64,000 nt of DNA. Origin: Girardinichthys multiradiatus. Lineage: Eukaryota > Chordata > Actinopteri > Cyprinodontiformes > Goodeidae. The notes under the pieces are model-generated. The model saw nothing but the letters and a program-made list of their open reading frames with translations. It did not search any database and was not told the DNA's origin. Positions 1 to 11,116 of this stretch are shown here, one piece after another. Each line of letters begins with the position of its first letter. Positions within the stretch are counted from its first letter, which is position 1. The DNA lies in contig NC_061797.1 of assembly GCF_021462225.1 (NCBI RefSeq), positions 2,163,001 to 2,227,000 of the forward strand, written 5' to 3'. The translations under genes were made by a program, and so were the position numbers.

Positions 1-1597
1 AGGACTGTTGAGATGTGTGGGTAAACCCAGCTGTTGCTGCAGAACATCTGTTTACCTGCAGGTGGCCAGGCTTTGATGTAGCCAGTGCAATGCACCACAG
101 AGTACTGAGCCTCTCCTTCTTTTGAGGGTCCCAGGCCATTCCTGATCACCAAACATAAAGAGTACACACAGACACAAGGCTGCAGGTTAGGATGAAAGAT
201 ACAGATGGACTAAACAACAGAATATCTGGTACCCAAGGGGCCTTTTTCTCTGTTCATGCAGGTTTCTTTTCCAAAAAACATGTTATGTTTGGTGCAGAAC
301 ATTTACACTGCTTGATGAGCCTTGTATGTCTTGTAGTATTATGCTCACATCCAAAGCAGCACCATAAAGTATCATCTCTGTTGACTGATCCTGCTAATTT
401 TGTGCTGAATCAAGGAACACTGAACAGAAAATGACCCGATTGGATGTACAGCAGAAAACCTGGGAACTACTTCCTGCTAAAAAGATGCAGTCACAGATGT
501 TTTTCCTTATTTACAAAACATGATTGTCTAAATGTTTCTTTAAAAATATGTTGCAGCCCCTGCATTGACAGAAAGACATTTTATCTGTGAGTTAAAACAA
601 TAAAGGTCTGGCAGAAGGTCAAGCAAGTATATTTCGGAACTACTAAAAACAAGTAATTACTGAAGCTTCACTTTGAAAGCTGTTCTTTTCTCCCTATTGG
701 TTATCACATCATATTATTCATATTTTACAAAAAATAAAGTTAAAATGAGTACACCCCTAAAGTTCTACATCATAACTGTTTTTTGGACACAACCTTTACC
801 TGTATCTCTTCCTCATATTAGACAGACGGTTTAGGGAGATGTGATCCAGTGGTGCACTGCCACACCTAATCAATGACAAAAGCATACATTAGAGTGCTAC
901 TCATAACAGTACAGATAGTAAAATATAAAAACAGTGTGGAAATCACTGTGCAGAATGCTAGCACCAGTGTTAGACTGAAGTACAAAGTGTGAAATGAAAA
1001 GAGAGATATCTTCTGCCTCATGAACGAAGGTTCTCACATAACAAAACAAAGCATAGAGACATCTGAGCACCTTACATGAACTCATCCTAATGTTTGACTT
1101 TTGAACAATCTCAGGCACTGTCACATAGACAGGACTCTTTACTGCATAAATCAATGTACATCTACAATCCTGAGCATAACTTCAAAGTTATGAATCTGGG
1201 CACAAAAGAATTTTAAGAAAAAAATCTAAGACAAGTTGCAATTATTTTTTGATTTATGTGCAAAGCAGCTTTACACTGAAGGTTCATTTACAGAAAGAGC
1301 CTTGCTTTGACTCTAGACTCAGAATTAATTCACAACATAGAAATATACATTTTATGATTAATTTCATGTTCTATTTAGCACAAATAACTCCCATGCAGTT
1401 ACTTCACACAAGATAACTGTATTTTACCTGTCATGGAGGAAAATTAACAAAGACAACATATTTTAATTGGGATTAAAAGGAGGAAACAAATAAAGTACAA
1501 TAAATGAAATGCAACAATGGGGAGTGTAATACGAGACTAGGACTCATCCCATAAACTGTGGTTAGAATAAGACTTGTTTTGTGCTGTTTTCAAGCTG
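1..1597. other. Non-coding stretch, intron 7 of arnt2
   Basis: No gene is seen here. The stretch is AT-rich, its reading frames are short and match nothing I recognise, and no terminal repeats are evident. It lies downstream of arnt2 exon 7, so it is inferred to be intronic. The next expected exon (after the R-C-G junction of PAS-A) was looked for on the minus strand and not found. Confidence 0.6.
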
Positions 1598-1599
1598 TA

Positions 1600-2045
1600 C
1601 AGTGGTCTGTTAAAGTATTCATACCCCTTGAACATTTCCACATATTTAGAAATAAAAAACTGAAAAGGGCATTGTGCAAACGTTTTCAGCCCCCCTGAGT
1701 TAATACTTTGCGGAACCACTTTTTGCTGCAAATACATCTGTAAGTCTTTTAGGGTATGTCTCTACTTGCACGTCTGGTGACTAAACATTTTGCCCATTCT
1801 TCTTTGCAAAACAGCTCAAGCTCAGTCAGATTAGATGCAGATCATTTGTGAACATCAGTTTTCTGATCTTGCCTTTGATCTAGACTTTGACTGGGCCATT
1901 CTAACACTTTAATATGGTTTTTTTTTAATCATTCCATGCTAGCCCTGGCTTTATGTTTAGGGTCGTTGTCCTGCTGGAAGGTAAACCTCCACCTCAGCCT
2001 CAAGTCTTTTACAGACTCCAACAGGCTTTCTTCCAAGATTGCCAA
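1600..2045 (-). mobile_element. Tc1/mariner arm with transposase remnant
   Basis: A TA dinucleotide at 1598-1599 is followed by a terminal-repeat-like start (CAGTGGTCTGTTAAAG, then a segment reading TATTCATACCCCTTGAAC) that I recognise from a common fish Tc1-like family. On the minus strand around 1929-2045 is a transposase fragment carrying the second catalytic aspartate in the motif FQQDNDPKHKA. It runs into a stop, and only the terminus plus this fragment survive. Another arm of what looks like the same family lies at 30835-31225. Confidence 0.65.
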
Positions 2046-2228
2046 GTTTGCTTTGTCCCCAACATGAGACTCTTCTGCTGTTTGGAATGGTTTAAAACCC
2101 TGACTGCCTACAGGAGGCCTTCCTCCAACCCAGAGCAGAATCCTCACCTGGCAAATCAGTTGAAATGCTTCTACTACAGGTATGAAAAGCAGCAGTTCAC
2201 AGCTCAACCTAACTAATCCACATCCCAT

Positions 2229-2812
2229 TCAGATACAAATTCTTGCCATACACCAACCACAAACCTACCTTTTAGGATCTCCGAGGAGGATGTAAATAGG
2301 CTCTTTCAGGGCCTGAAAACTAATCGATTCATGCCTATTCTGGTAAAAAGGAAACTTGTCAAAAAGTTGTTCATGGGAAATTTGCAAGGCCAAATCATTG
2401 TTTACCAAAAGAACACAACAGCTCTCTTCACATTTTCCTACAAAAGTCAACTTGGTAAACCCCAAAAAAGGTTTGCATTGCATCCTGTTACATTTATTAT
2501 AAAATGATAGAACCTTTCAGAAAAACAACAATCCCACAAATTCTCCATGCCACACTCAAATTCTACTTTGAGTGTGGCATGTGCTTTGACCTCACATGGC
2601 TTAGGTAGTACAGTGGTTAAGAGCTTAGCCTGTAGTTTGAGTGGTTGGTGGATCAGATTGCAGAATAGTTTTTGGTTCTTGTTGTTATTTTTCCTTACAC
2701 ACAAATACTGAGTAATAATTAAATTGGGGTTGCTGAGAAACTTCAGGCATATTCTTGATGTAAAACATGTTCTTTGAGGGAACGGCTCTGGTGGTGTAGG
2801 GGTTAACCCTGC
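2229..2812. other. Intergenic/intronic spacer with a hairpin
   Basis: No gene is seen. Apart from the perfect hairpin listed separately, two short stretches (about 2600-2640 and 2784-2805) vaguely resemble the box A of tRNA-derived SINEs but have no convincing box B, so they are not called. Confidence 0.5.
2546..2581. repeat. Perfect 15-bp inverted repeat (hairpin)
   Basis: CATGCCACACTCAAA at 2546-2560 is the exact reverse complement of 2567-2581, with a 6-nt loop between. Nothing in the flanks identifies it as part of a named element. Confidence 0.8.
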
Positions 2813-3025
2813 AAAAAGTAAAGTAAAAGACCTAGCCTTCCCATTTGAACAAGACGCCAAAGAGAACAGTACCGATAACCAACACCAAATGACAAGAAAG
2901 ACGGATGTCGAACAAGAATGGCCAAGAAAGGTTACTCAAAAGACAGACAGATTCACAATGAGGAGAGTCATAGACCTGATGCCACCAGATGAGAGACGAA
3001 TTTCCCTGCAAAATGGGACTCGACT

Positions 3026-3866
3026 CTAACAGGTTATCGGAGACCCCTGGGACATAGAGGGAGACGGACTGTTAGTTTTCACACATGACAACTTCAAAAT
3101 CCACAATATTAAGCTCAGAAAAAAGTTAAGGCCCCAGGTAGGGGAAGATTACAAAAAAGAGGTTTGAGAACTGAGAACAAAAGTAAGCCAGAACAAAGCA
3201 AGTAAAGTGCATCTGACTAGTGGGGTCAACCTCCCCTATTATGCTGTCACCCACTCGGCCCTTGCCTCTTACCACAAGGGAGAAAACTTGAAATATAACA
3301 GAGAGAAAATGTGGGTGACCTTGGAGGAAGGACTGAATACTGCCATCAACCATGGCCTGAGAAGGTTGACAATATGCCCAGATGGACTGAGACCACACGA
3401 CCTGCCATGGGAGTCAGCAAAAAAAGTGGCCGTCGCAACAGCACACCATGTAATCAAGAATCTGCTGACGTATGCCTCACTGACTGAAATAGTCATCGTC
3501 ACTTCCCTTAGCCAGCATGAGAGTTGGAGGAAGCGAGAGTTGTCGTTAGTAGATAGGATGGATGAGAAGAAGATGAAAGATCCCCCTCACCTAGATATAC
3601 CTGCGGCAGAACTCAACCAACGACCATTCTCTTTACAAGAAGTGGTGCGGAGCTCCAACGAGAAAACAGGGAAGCCAACGCCTAAGGTGCCATTCCGTGA
3701 GGGACAATGTGTGTGAGTGAGAGCACGAGATCACCCTGTGTCGACAGCAGTGAAACCCAAGTACGATACCAATGAAATTGTGACGCAAGTATTAGATCGT
3801 AACACAGTGTTGTTACAGAAGAGAGGGATCCTAGGACTTGAGGAGCTCAAGCCAATTCTCAGCTAA
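3026..3866 (+). pseudogene. ERV-A pol-like remnant: macro-like segment plus integrase tail
   Basis: One frame runs from about 3026 to the TAA at 3864-3866, broken by a TGA near 3166 and a TGA at 3716-3718. Residues coded at roughly 3200-3480 follow the pattern of a macro (ADP-ribose-binding) domain: TSGVNLPYYAVTHSAL, then a helix, a strand ending near ICPDGL, then PWESAKKVAVATAHHV. From about 3690 the frame looks like a retroviral integrase C-terminal domain, with a V-R-A-R-D-H-P stretch, then YDTNEIVTQVLDRNTVLLQ and a closing LEELKPI. The second TGA falls where a tryptophan is usual. The catalytic core of an integrase is not visible between the two parts, so there is either a deletion or an unusual architecture. 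Confidence 0.5.
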
Positions 3867-4328
3867 GGATAACCAGAAACCGTTGAGTAGAGTTGGCCAG
3901 TGAACCAAGCACCATACCACCCTACATCAGGCTGACCACTGTATATGGGGTGGTTGTCATTTGAAGAACAACTTAAGGGCTTTGGGCAGGAAGAGCCTTG
4001 AAAAAATTGAATTCTAAAAAAGGATTTCTGTCAACGGAAGATTAAATGTTGTGATGGCGGGAGGTCAAAGATTGTTGCGCAATCTGCACGGCTCCAAGTC
4101 AGCTCATGGTTCGCCGGGAAGGGCCAGGCAAGAGAAACCACTACATCACCAGTGGCGACGGGATAGACCAACTGCCATTCAAGCCCGTCAAAGTAATAGA
4201 CATCTTCATTTGTGGGGGGTGCCAAATCACCACTCTCCCCAGAGTCCGCGTGAGGAAAGGTCCTGTGGGACAGTTCATTTCTTAAGTACTATGACTCTTG
4301 TGGATCTTAGACAAGATCGGGGAGGCTG

Positions 4329-5179
4329 ATGCAAGGGACTCAAACAGGAGGGTGGCAGGCAAAGCGATTTTATGACCAACTCAGATCCTTTAAACTGCAA
4401 CCTAATGAAGGGAGGCCTGCACCATACAGACAAGCAACCCAGGACCTAGACAGCATGGGATTAGTAGCCCAACCATCAGCTACCCAACTTTATGAAGGGT
4501 TATGTGGAACCGAAGGATGGGGCCATCTGAATGATGGCCTTGATGAGGGACCAACAGATCTGCTGACAGCATCAATTAGGGAGTCCTGGCCATATGATCC
4601 AGCTTCTGGCCAGCTAAGCTGCCCGCCTTTAATCACCACACAGCATCCCCTGGTGTTTAGTGTAGTGTATAGAGACCAGGTCACGAAGGTGTCGGCACTC
4701 CTCTGGAAGAACCCCTCGACAATGAAAAACAACAGGCCGGGCCCTGGGAGTTGACAGCCTGGGGACAGTTAACATGAGAAGTTGTTGCGAATCAAGATCT
4801 CCCCTTGGAAGACTTGTCCGACACTCCCAAGGAAAGGGGTGGTCGGTGTACAGGACTGTACTACTTCACCACCAGTTTAGATGCCTGGGGGAGCCGTGGA
4901 GCCAGACTCAAACAGAAGGTAGGTGAGTTCATCGTGACCTCTGAAGCCTGGCATCACAACATGATGCTACAGATTCCAGGAACTGTGGCTCATTGGACAG
5001 ATACGCCCACTGACCCTACCTCCACCCAGAAGGTACGACTAGCAGTGCAAATTGTTGTAGTCCCATTTAGAGGTGTATACTCCGTCGGAACAACAATGAC
5101 AGTTATTTCAGAGCAACAGAAAGTAGACCCTGGAAAACGACAAGCTGCAGCATACAGGAATAAACGCTCGCATTCGTAG
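4329..5179 (+). pseudogene. Unrecognised reading frames in ERV-A, block 1
   Basis: Two plus-strand open stretches lie here, 4329-4754 (141 codons) and 4805-5179 (124 codons), between the integrase-like tail and the env-like region. The first contains GLVAQPSATQLYEGLCG and a run rich in Thr/Ser/Pro; the second contains a hydrophobic beta-rich run with VRLAVQIVVVPFRGVYS. Just upstream (about 4180-4270) a frame reads DIFICGGCQITTLPRVRVR, which has two close cysteines. I do not recognise any of these as gag, protease or env. They could be parts of one decayed protein with frameshifts between blocks. The position between pol and env would suit an accessory or misplaced structural gene, but no function is assigned. 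Confidence 0.4.
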
Positions 5180-5310
5180 CCTTGGCCCTCTTTGCCACAG
5201 AAGTCGAAGCGGACAAGAAAGGACAAAAACTGACGCACCAACAGGAAAAAGGGACAAAAGTTGTCAATCGTCAAAGAACAAGAAAAGTATGAAGGGAAGA
5301 ATGTTGTTCC

Positions 5311-6051
5311 CCATTCGGTTCCCACACTTATGACACTGTAAAAGTCGGGCCTAACACCTGGAATGGCCTGACACAAGGAATCCCATATCTGAAATTGCCA
5401 TCAGGATTAGTTCTACTAGACACATCCAGAGTGGATTTCAGCCCTTTCTATCCAACCTCAGAAAGTTATTTTGTTTCCAATGTAGAATATCATACAATGG
5501 CAGATCTGTAAAAGCCTGACAAAGCTGAAAGATGCCAAGCCTTACCATGGAATGCAGGTGGCTCTTTCCTCTCCTATCATATGTCCTGGCATGGCCACAA
5601 AGAGGGCGGCTCGCTGGATACTCAAGCTGTAAACTCGCCCGAAGGGCCCGAAAGCCTGCCATGGATATTCAACACAGTCCACCTTAATGCAAGAGGAGCA
5701 GTTTTGGGAATCAGATGGGGACCACATTATCAGGAACAATTTTAAGGTGTGTATTATGAAGTTTCAATGGCCAGAGCTGCAATTTGGACCACTTCACCCT
5801 CTATGTCCAAAAAAGTCAGGGAGGAGAGCGCCAATCTGGCTGAACTGTCTTCAACAACACTCAATTACCCATTTCAATCAGAGAAAGCATGGTCTTTCCT
5901 AGCCCTCCACACCAACACAGTACCATTCCAGCTCAGCCAGGCCGTCGGGGTTGAACTCAGGATTCACAGCCAGTCCCTGTACATACCAATCTGGAACCAG
6001 GATTGCCCTACCCATCGCCCATTTAACAGACTCAGCACAAAGAACGAGTAA
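5311..6051 (+). pseudogene. Unrecognised reading frame in ERV-A, block 2
   Basis: A single frame of about 246 codons runs from 5311 to the TAA at 6049-6051, interrupted only by TAA codons at 5509-5511 and 5743-5745. That persistence over 740 bp argues for a former coding region. Composition is rich in aromatic and small residues, with segments such as VKVGPNTWNGLTQGIPYLK and SFLSYHMSWHGHKEGG. There is no membrane helix and no metal-binding motif that I can see. It ends just before the env-like leader begins at 6103. The family is unknown to me. It may continue block 1 after a frameshift in 5180-5310. Confidence 0.45.
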
Positions 6052-6102
6052 ACAGAGTAGAAGAAACAGAGCAACTGCAACTAGCAGGCTTTTCCCAAGG
6101 AT

Positions 6103-7480
6103 AACCATGCCTACAACTCAGTCAGATGTAACTCAGTCAGATGTAGTTCCTCTCACTAATTTAGCTGATCCTGGTGCCCGGGAAGAAGAGCCTCCCAATG
6201 ACCCTGACAACACTAGTCCCTCTACTCGACCAAAGCTGTGGAAACGGATTAAATTTACTGATAAAGCGTCTTTGCTTAGGCTTTTTGCTTTGCTTATCGG
6301 CATTATTCTTTTGTTAATCATACTTTACCAAGCTGGAGTGGGACCATGGAACTTAGCCCATGTTAAGGTCGCTGAAAGTTCTTCAAAGTATGCCAACCTA
6401 AGCTGCTGGAACACAACCCCTCTGAACGTCTTTTTGCCTTAGACAGAATGCACTCCCGTATAGAACCAATCTGTGTTCTTCCGTGAAATCCAACACCCCA
6501 ATTACACCAGGCTGAAGAAGGTTCTAGAGAAAAGCCCAGCATGGATTAACGACTCCACTACTCAACAACTTGTCAACCGCACCTGGTCTATCTCCAACCT
6601 TGAACTCACTGACGATTAATAATGTTGGTGAGAATCCTGCACCGACTCGTCTGCTGTACTATTCACTGCAATTGGATACATTCTGACCGTGGGGGTACCG
6701 GAGTGGCACTGCAATTGGGCCTGTCGACCCCTGGTGCAGTTTAAAGACCAGGGCTACTGGGAACCTGAAGTCATCTACAGGGCTCCTTCAAGAGCTGTGA
6801 ATTACCCAGCCTGGTTTCCCGGTTGGGAATTTTGGGGAAAATATCAGTTAAATTGTCACGAGAATGTGTCTGCTAAACCTGACGCATCCCAGCACACTAG
6901 CAACCACACTGAATGGGGTCTTGTCATCCCCACAAAAGGACCCAACGCCACAGGGCAGAATCTCACATGCATTCCTGACACTTCTAGGTCTAAAGACAAT
7001 TTGTCCACTAAAACCCACTTTTTTGCCCCACAGGCCTTTTGAACTTACATGCAGCAATGTATCAAAACCAAGTTCAAATATTTGCCAAGTGTTTGTGGGA
7101 CATATACGGTCAGTGTACCTCTCAGAATTACCTGCCCTTAGCTCCTATTTACACTCATCGCGTCCATCTCTCCTTTATAACCTCCTGGTCAAAAACCATC
7201 TGGACCGGACCTGAAGTGTGGCTGAACACGACGCTCCCCTGGGTGTGGAAGGCATATGGTGTTCCCCACTTTAAAGGAGATTTTCCCGAGGGCGAGGCCC
7301 ATGAAGAATTGAAAGGACCTTATTATGCAGATATTTATGTTCAAAAACTACCTAAACCAGATGAACTATTGAATGTAATAAAAAAGAGACTTTTACAAAA
7401 TTGACCTCTGTGTGGCCCAACAAGTTTTTGAAAGTCTTAACAATCCTGTGTGGTCAAGCAATGGGACCTCTCCTCGATGT
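6103..7480 (+). pseudogene. ERV-A env-like glycoprotein remnant
   Basis: The first piece (6103-6442) has an acidic, proline-rich N-terminus, a basic patch (WKRIKF), then a strongly hydrophobic helix coded around 6260-6340, a type II-like arrangement such as is seen in long retroviral Env leader peptides. The next pieces, 6689-7042 and 7039-7404, are in different frames and together carry at least six N-glycosylation sequons (for example NVS, NHT, NAT, NLT) and several cysteines, as expected of an extracellular surface subunit. No furin site or CX6CC motif is seen before the sequence is cut near 7505. Several frameshifts are present, so it cannot be functional. Confidence 0.45.
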
Positions 7481-7506
7481 GACCTGAGGCAAACTGACAA
7501 TCTTAT

Positions 7507-9124
7507 CTGTCTGACAGATTCAAGTTTGTTCATGTAAATTATAAATCATCTTTAGACTCCAGGGTTAATTGTGGAGTACCACAGGGTTCAGTACTTGGGC
7601 CAATTCTCTTTACTATATATATGCTTCCAATAGGTCAAATTATCAGGCAGCATAGGATAAATTTTCACTGTTACGCTGATGATACTCAGCTTTACTTATC
7701 CATAAATCCTGATTAACCCAACCAGTTAGACAGACTACAAGCATGTCTTGAAGATATAAAAACTTGGATGACCTTAAATTTGTTACTTCTAAATTCAGAC
7801 AAGACAGAAGTTGTCGTCTTTAAAAAAGAAACTGCTAAGTCAATCACTTAACCTGGATGGCATTAAATTGACCTCCGGTAATAAAGTAAAAAACCTTGGT
7901 GTTACTTTTGACCAGGACATGTCATTTAGGTTATCCTGAGCTATCTTCCTTATTTTTTTACCTCCGTCTTCTTCCCTCCCTGTTGGATGGAGTAAGGGGA
8001 AGTCAGGTGTAGCCTAAACCGGCGCAGTTATGGTTGAGGTGCAAACACACCCTCTATTTCTGCTACCTGTATGACCCCTTCTCTTTTCCAATGGTTATAA
8101 TCAGTCTGACAGAGAGAAGTATCCCAATCCTTGTGGTTTTTAGTATAACAATGACCATCATGTGGGGGGCCTTGTGACGACATTGTTGTAAATAGGCGCT
8201 GTTTAACTAAACAATCTGAACTGAAACTATCTGTGTAGTTATGCTGCTTTAGGCTTAGGCTGCTGGAGGACATAATGACCACTTTCACCCTCTTCGCTAC
8301 ATTCTCACACTACTCTCCAATTTTGCATTATTTGCTGTTATTTCAGCTATTAACTTTGTTCTCTCTTTTCTATTTCTAGAAGCTACACCTGGCCTGACTC
8401 TGTGTCTACCTGACACCTTTCTGGAAAGGGGCATCGTCCGAGCTTTTGCTGGCAACAACTTAATGTTCACCCTCTACCGATTATCCACATGGCCCTGTCT
8501 TTTAGTGTTTAACCCTTTCTCTCTCCTAGACATGGGGATTGACTGAGCTTTTACTGTAACTAACTCTATGTGCTCTTTTTCAGACTCTAACCTTGAAAAC
8601 TGGCTCAGAGTTTATCTGTTCTTTCTTTCTAGGTGAAACAACTAAAGGAGCTACATCCATTAACATTTACTTCTCCTTCCCATAGAAAGGACTCCTAGAT
8701 CAGTGCTTCTTTGTTCTCTTTGTGTCTCTGCTCTGTTCTCTCTAACCCCCAGTTGGTCGTGGCAGATGGCCGCTCACACTGAGCCTGGTTCTGCTGGAGG
8801 TTTCTTCCTGTTAAAAGGGAGTTTTTCCTCTCCACTCTGTCGCTACATGCATGCTCAGTATGAGGGATTGCTGCAAAGCCAACACCAGTGACTGTCCACT
8901 GTCTCTATCTGCTCATCCGGGAGGAGGGAATGCTGCAAGTTACTGACTGGATGCAATCTGCTGGGTTTCCTTAGACAGAAAAACCTTTTATCCAATTTGA
9001 ATAAATAACTAACTCTGACTGCACTGTTCAATGGTTAGGATTAATTGGAATGTATGAACCTGACTGTTGTGAAGTGCCTTGAGACAACATGTGTTGTGAA
9101 TTGGCGCTATATAAATAAAATTGA
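7507..9124 (+). mobile_element. L2 LINE, 5'-truncated copy A
   Basis: The sequence begins abruptly inside the reverse transcriptase region: it codes [17 protein letters not shown] around 7566-7615 and the catalytic YADDTQLYL around 7674-7700. It matches the longer copy at 39298-44158 for 430 bp. At about 7935 it jumps to the 3' untranslated region, missing roughly 550-600 bp that the longer copy has. The 3' end (about 9060-9124) carries the typical L2 tail, CCTTGAGACAACATGTGTTG followed by GGCGCTATATAAATAAAATTGAATTGAAT. The A-T-T-G-A repeats at the end mark the reverse-transcription start. Confidence 0.85.
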
Positions 9125-9442
9125 ATTGAATCACGTCAACCTGCCGATATGACTGTACCATCTTAACCAAACTTAAAACGCAAAAAGTGGTCCTGTAGAT
9201 CTGGGCAGAAGGATACAGCAGAGGTTGATCCCCTGTCAAAAACTCACAGGATGGAGCGAGTTGTGTAGGTCCCATTATGACAATGAATACAACACCTATG
9301 CACATGAAGTTGTGTGGAAGCAGATCAAAGGAGTGTGGTGAAAAACCCTTGGTGGATGTTCGACCTGCGCTGAAGTCATATTGGGACATACGGTAATTTG
9401 AGCCATAGACAGAGCATTATGGATGTTTCATATTGTTCACTG
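9125..9442. other. Unassigned spacer between L2 copy A and a SINE
   Basis: About 320 bp. A minus-strand open stretch covers much of it but reads into the L2 tail and matches nothing I recognise. No terminal repeats are evident. Confidence 0.4.
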
Positions 9443-9805
9443 GGGCTGCACGGTGGAGCAGTTCGTAGCACTGTTGCCTTGCAGCAAGAAGGTCCTGGGT
9501 TCAATTCCTGGCCAGGGGTTTTTCTGCATGGAGTTTGCATGTTCTCCTCGTGCATGCGTGGGTTCTCATCGGGTGCTCCTGCTTCCTCCCACAGTCCAAA
9601 GACATGCCTGTTAGTTAATTGGTCACTCTAAATTGCCTTTAGGTGTATGAATGAGTGTGTGCATGGATGTTTGCGTGTTGCTCCGTGATGGACTTGCAAC
9701 CTGTCCAGGGTGTACCCAGCCTCTTGCCCATAGACTGCTGGATATAGGCACCAGCTCCTCCATGACCCACTATGGAATAAGCAGTAGAAAATGAATGACT
9801 GACTG
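9443..9805 (+). mobile_element. tRNA-derived SINE, copy 1
   Basis: It begins GGCTGCACGGTGGAGCAG, with a pol III box A-like start and a box B-like GGTTCAATTCC about 50 bp later, as in tRNA-derived fish SINEs (DANA/mermaid-like). The body carries the widespread segments GGAGTTTGCATGTTCTCC and CACAGTCCAAAGACATGC. It ends in a short GACT-repeat tail next to a Tc1 fragment. Copy 2 is at 15948-16366. Confidence 0.7.
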
Positions 9806-10309
9806 GATCCATCCTGCATTGTATCAACGGTTCAGGCTGGTGGTGTAATGTTGTTGGGGATATTTTCTTGGCACACTTTGGGCCCTTTAGTACCAATTGA
9901 GCATCGTGTCAACGCCACAGCCTACCTGAGTATTGTTCCTGACCATGTCCATCCCTCTATGACCACAGTGTACCCATCTTCTGATGGTTACTTCCAGCAG
10001 GATAACGCGCCATGTCATAAAGCACTAATCATCTCAGACTGGTTTCTTGAACATGACATGACAATGAGTTCACTCTACTCATTGTACGCACCTTTGGGAT
10101 GTGATGGAACGAGAGATTTACATCATGGATATGCAGCCAACAAATCTGCAGCATCTGTGTGATGCTATCATGTCAAAACGGACCAAACTCTCTGAGGAAT
10201 GTTTCCAGTACCTTGTTGAATCTATGCTACAAAGGATTAAGGCAGTTCTGAAGGCAAAATGGGGTCCAACAAGTTACCAGCAAGGTGTACCCAATAAAGT
10301 GGGCGGTGT
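9806..10309 (+). mobile_element. Tc1-like transposase C-terminal fragment
   Basis: Plus-strand frames code the C-terminal half of a Tc1-type DDE transposase: SDGYFQQDNAPCHKA contains the second catalytic aspartate (about 9977-10021). A later frame reads ECFQYLVESMLQRIKAVL and ends with the usual Tc1 close, QQGVPNKVGG. At least two frame changes lie in between. The N-terminal half is absent; the fragment starts at the end of a SINE. Confidence 0.75.
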
Positions 10310-10310
10310 G

Positions 10311-10333
10311 TGTATATATATATATATATATAA
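10311..10333. repeat. (TA)n microsatellite
   Basis: A short TA dinucleotide run directly after the Tc1 fragment, which may have grown from the TA target site. Confidence 0.85.
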
Positions 10334-11116
10334 AACCTTAAAATTTACTTTATTTTGAAAAACCAACACTGCTGGCTCCTTCCTGCCTGCGAAGCTGCTA
10401 CAGTTGTTTGTAGAGGGAGGTGAAAAATATCCACATTTTCGCCGGTTTCTGCTCCTTTCCGTTCCAACGTCCTATCCGAAGGAGCAACTCGGTTGTTATG
10501 TTAATCAATGAGAACAATATCACATTTTCCGTGACTACTCCAAATGTCACCGTCGACTGACCTGTTCTCCGTCGCTCTCAGTCAAATAACGTAACAACTC
10601 CAAATTTCTGTTCCATTCCGGTCCGTCTCACTGCGGCCGGGTCAAACAAAGTACCTCTCGCACATGCTTTCTTCGGGCTCCGAGGAATGACAGGAATGTA
10701 ATTAAATAATGAACTTTTACCTTAATGCATAATATTTCAAATACGTTGTGAACAGCACACCCCCTCTCCCGGCAGCCCACCGTCACAATTTAAAAAGATC
10801 CTAGAGAAAACCCTGTGTCCTGTTCATTTGTAGCTCACACATCATTATACCATCAGTGATCAACTTCTGTGTTTCACAAACTGTGTAATTTTCATCATAG
10901 GCCCGATTGATTCTCCACAAAGTGCAACAGTTGTGGCCATTACGGTCAACTTTAGACACAGTACTCCAGCTAACTGTACTGTGATTTATTAATGGATATC
11001 AAAGTAAAGAGGCTAATACTGAATGGGGGTATGCAAAGTTAGGGGAAACACTGCAAAAGTCAACTAAGCTCATTAATATACTCAACTAAAGTTACATTTC
11101 TGAGCAACCAACAGAC
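10334..11116. other. arnt2 intron 7, no feature recognised
   Basis: This stretch follows exon 7 (gene on the minus strand). The part at 10380-10780 is somewhat richer in G+C and CpG than its surroundings and could be an old DNA-transposon body, but no terminal repeats were found. No exon is seen. Confidence 0.4.

Larger units (their letters stand above)
2813..7505 (+). mobile_element. Decayed endogenous retrovirus-like provirus (ERV-A)
   Basis: A plus-strand series of long but broken reading frames runs from about 2813 to 7480. In order: a macro-domain-like segment, a segment resembling the C-terminal SH3-like domain of a retroviral integrase, about 1.7 kb of unrecognised frames, and an env-like region with a membrane helix and many N-glycosylation sequons. 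I see no reverse transcriptase, gag zinc knuckle or paired LTRs. The 3' part is cut at about 7505, where an L2 LINE begins abruptly. It is probably an old, internally deleted provirus; the retroviral assignment rests on the integrase-tail and env-like pieces. Confidence 0.55.

Noticed and set aside
192..434. 80-codon open stretch near the left edge
   Set aside because: No recognisable motif, no splice-site context and no neighbouring exon; length is within chance for this composition.
2600..2640. tRNA- or SINE-like sequence
   Set aside because: A box A-like start is present, but no box B or cloverleaf could be drawn.
5899..6108. Minus-strand frame with a hydrophobic N-terminus in the provirus
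   Set aside because: It is the reverse of the plus-strand unrecognised frame and env-like leader, which are longer and in the provirus direction.
1..11116. Search for arnt2 exon 8 (rest of PAS-A)
   Set aside because: No minus-strand segment with the expected R-I-T-T-M-R-K-R pattern was found, so the exon is taken to lie beyond the left edge.
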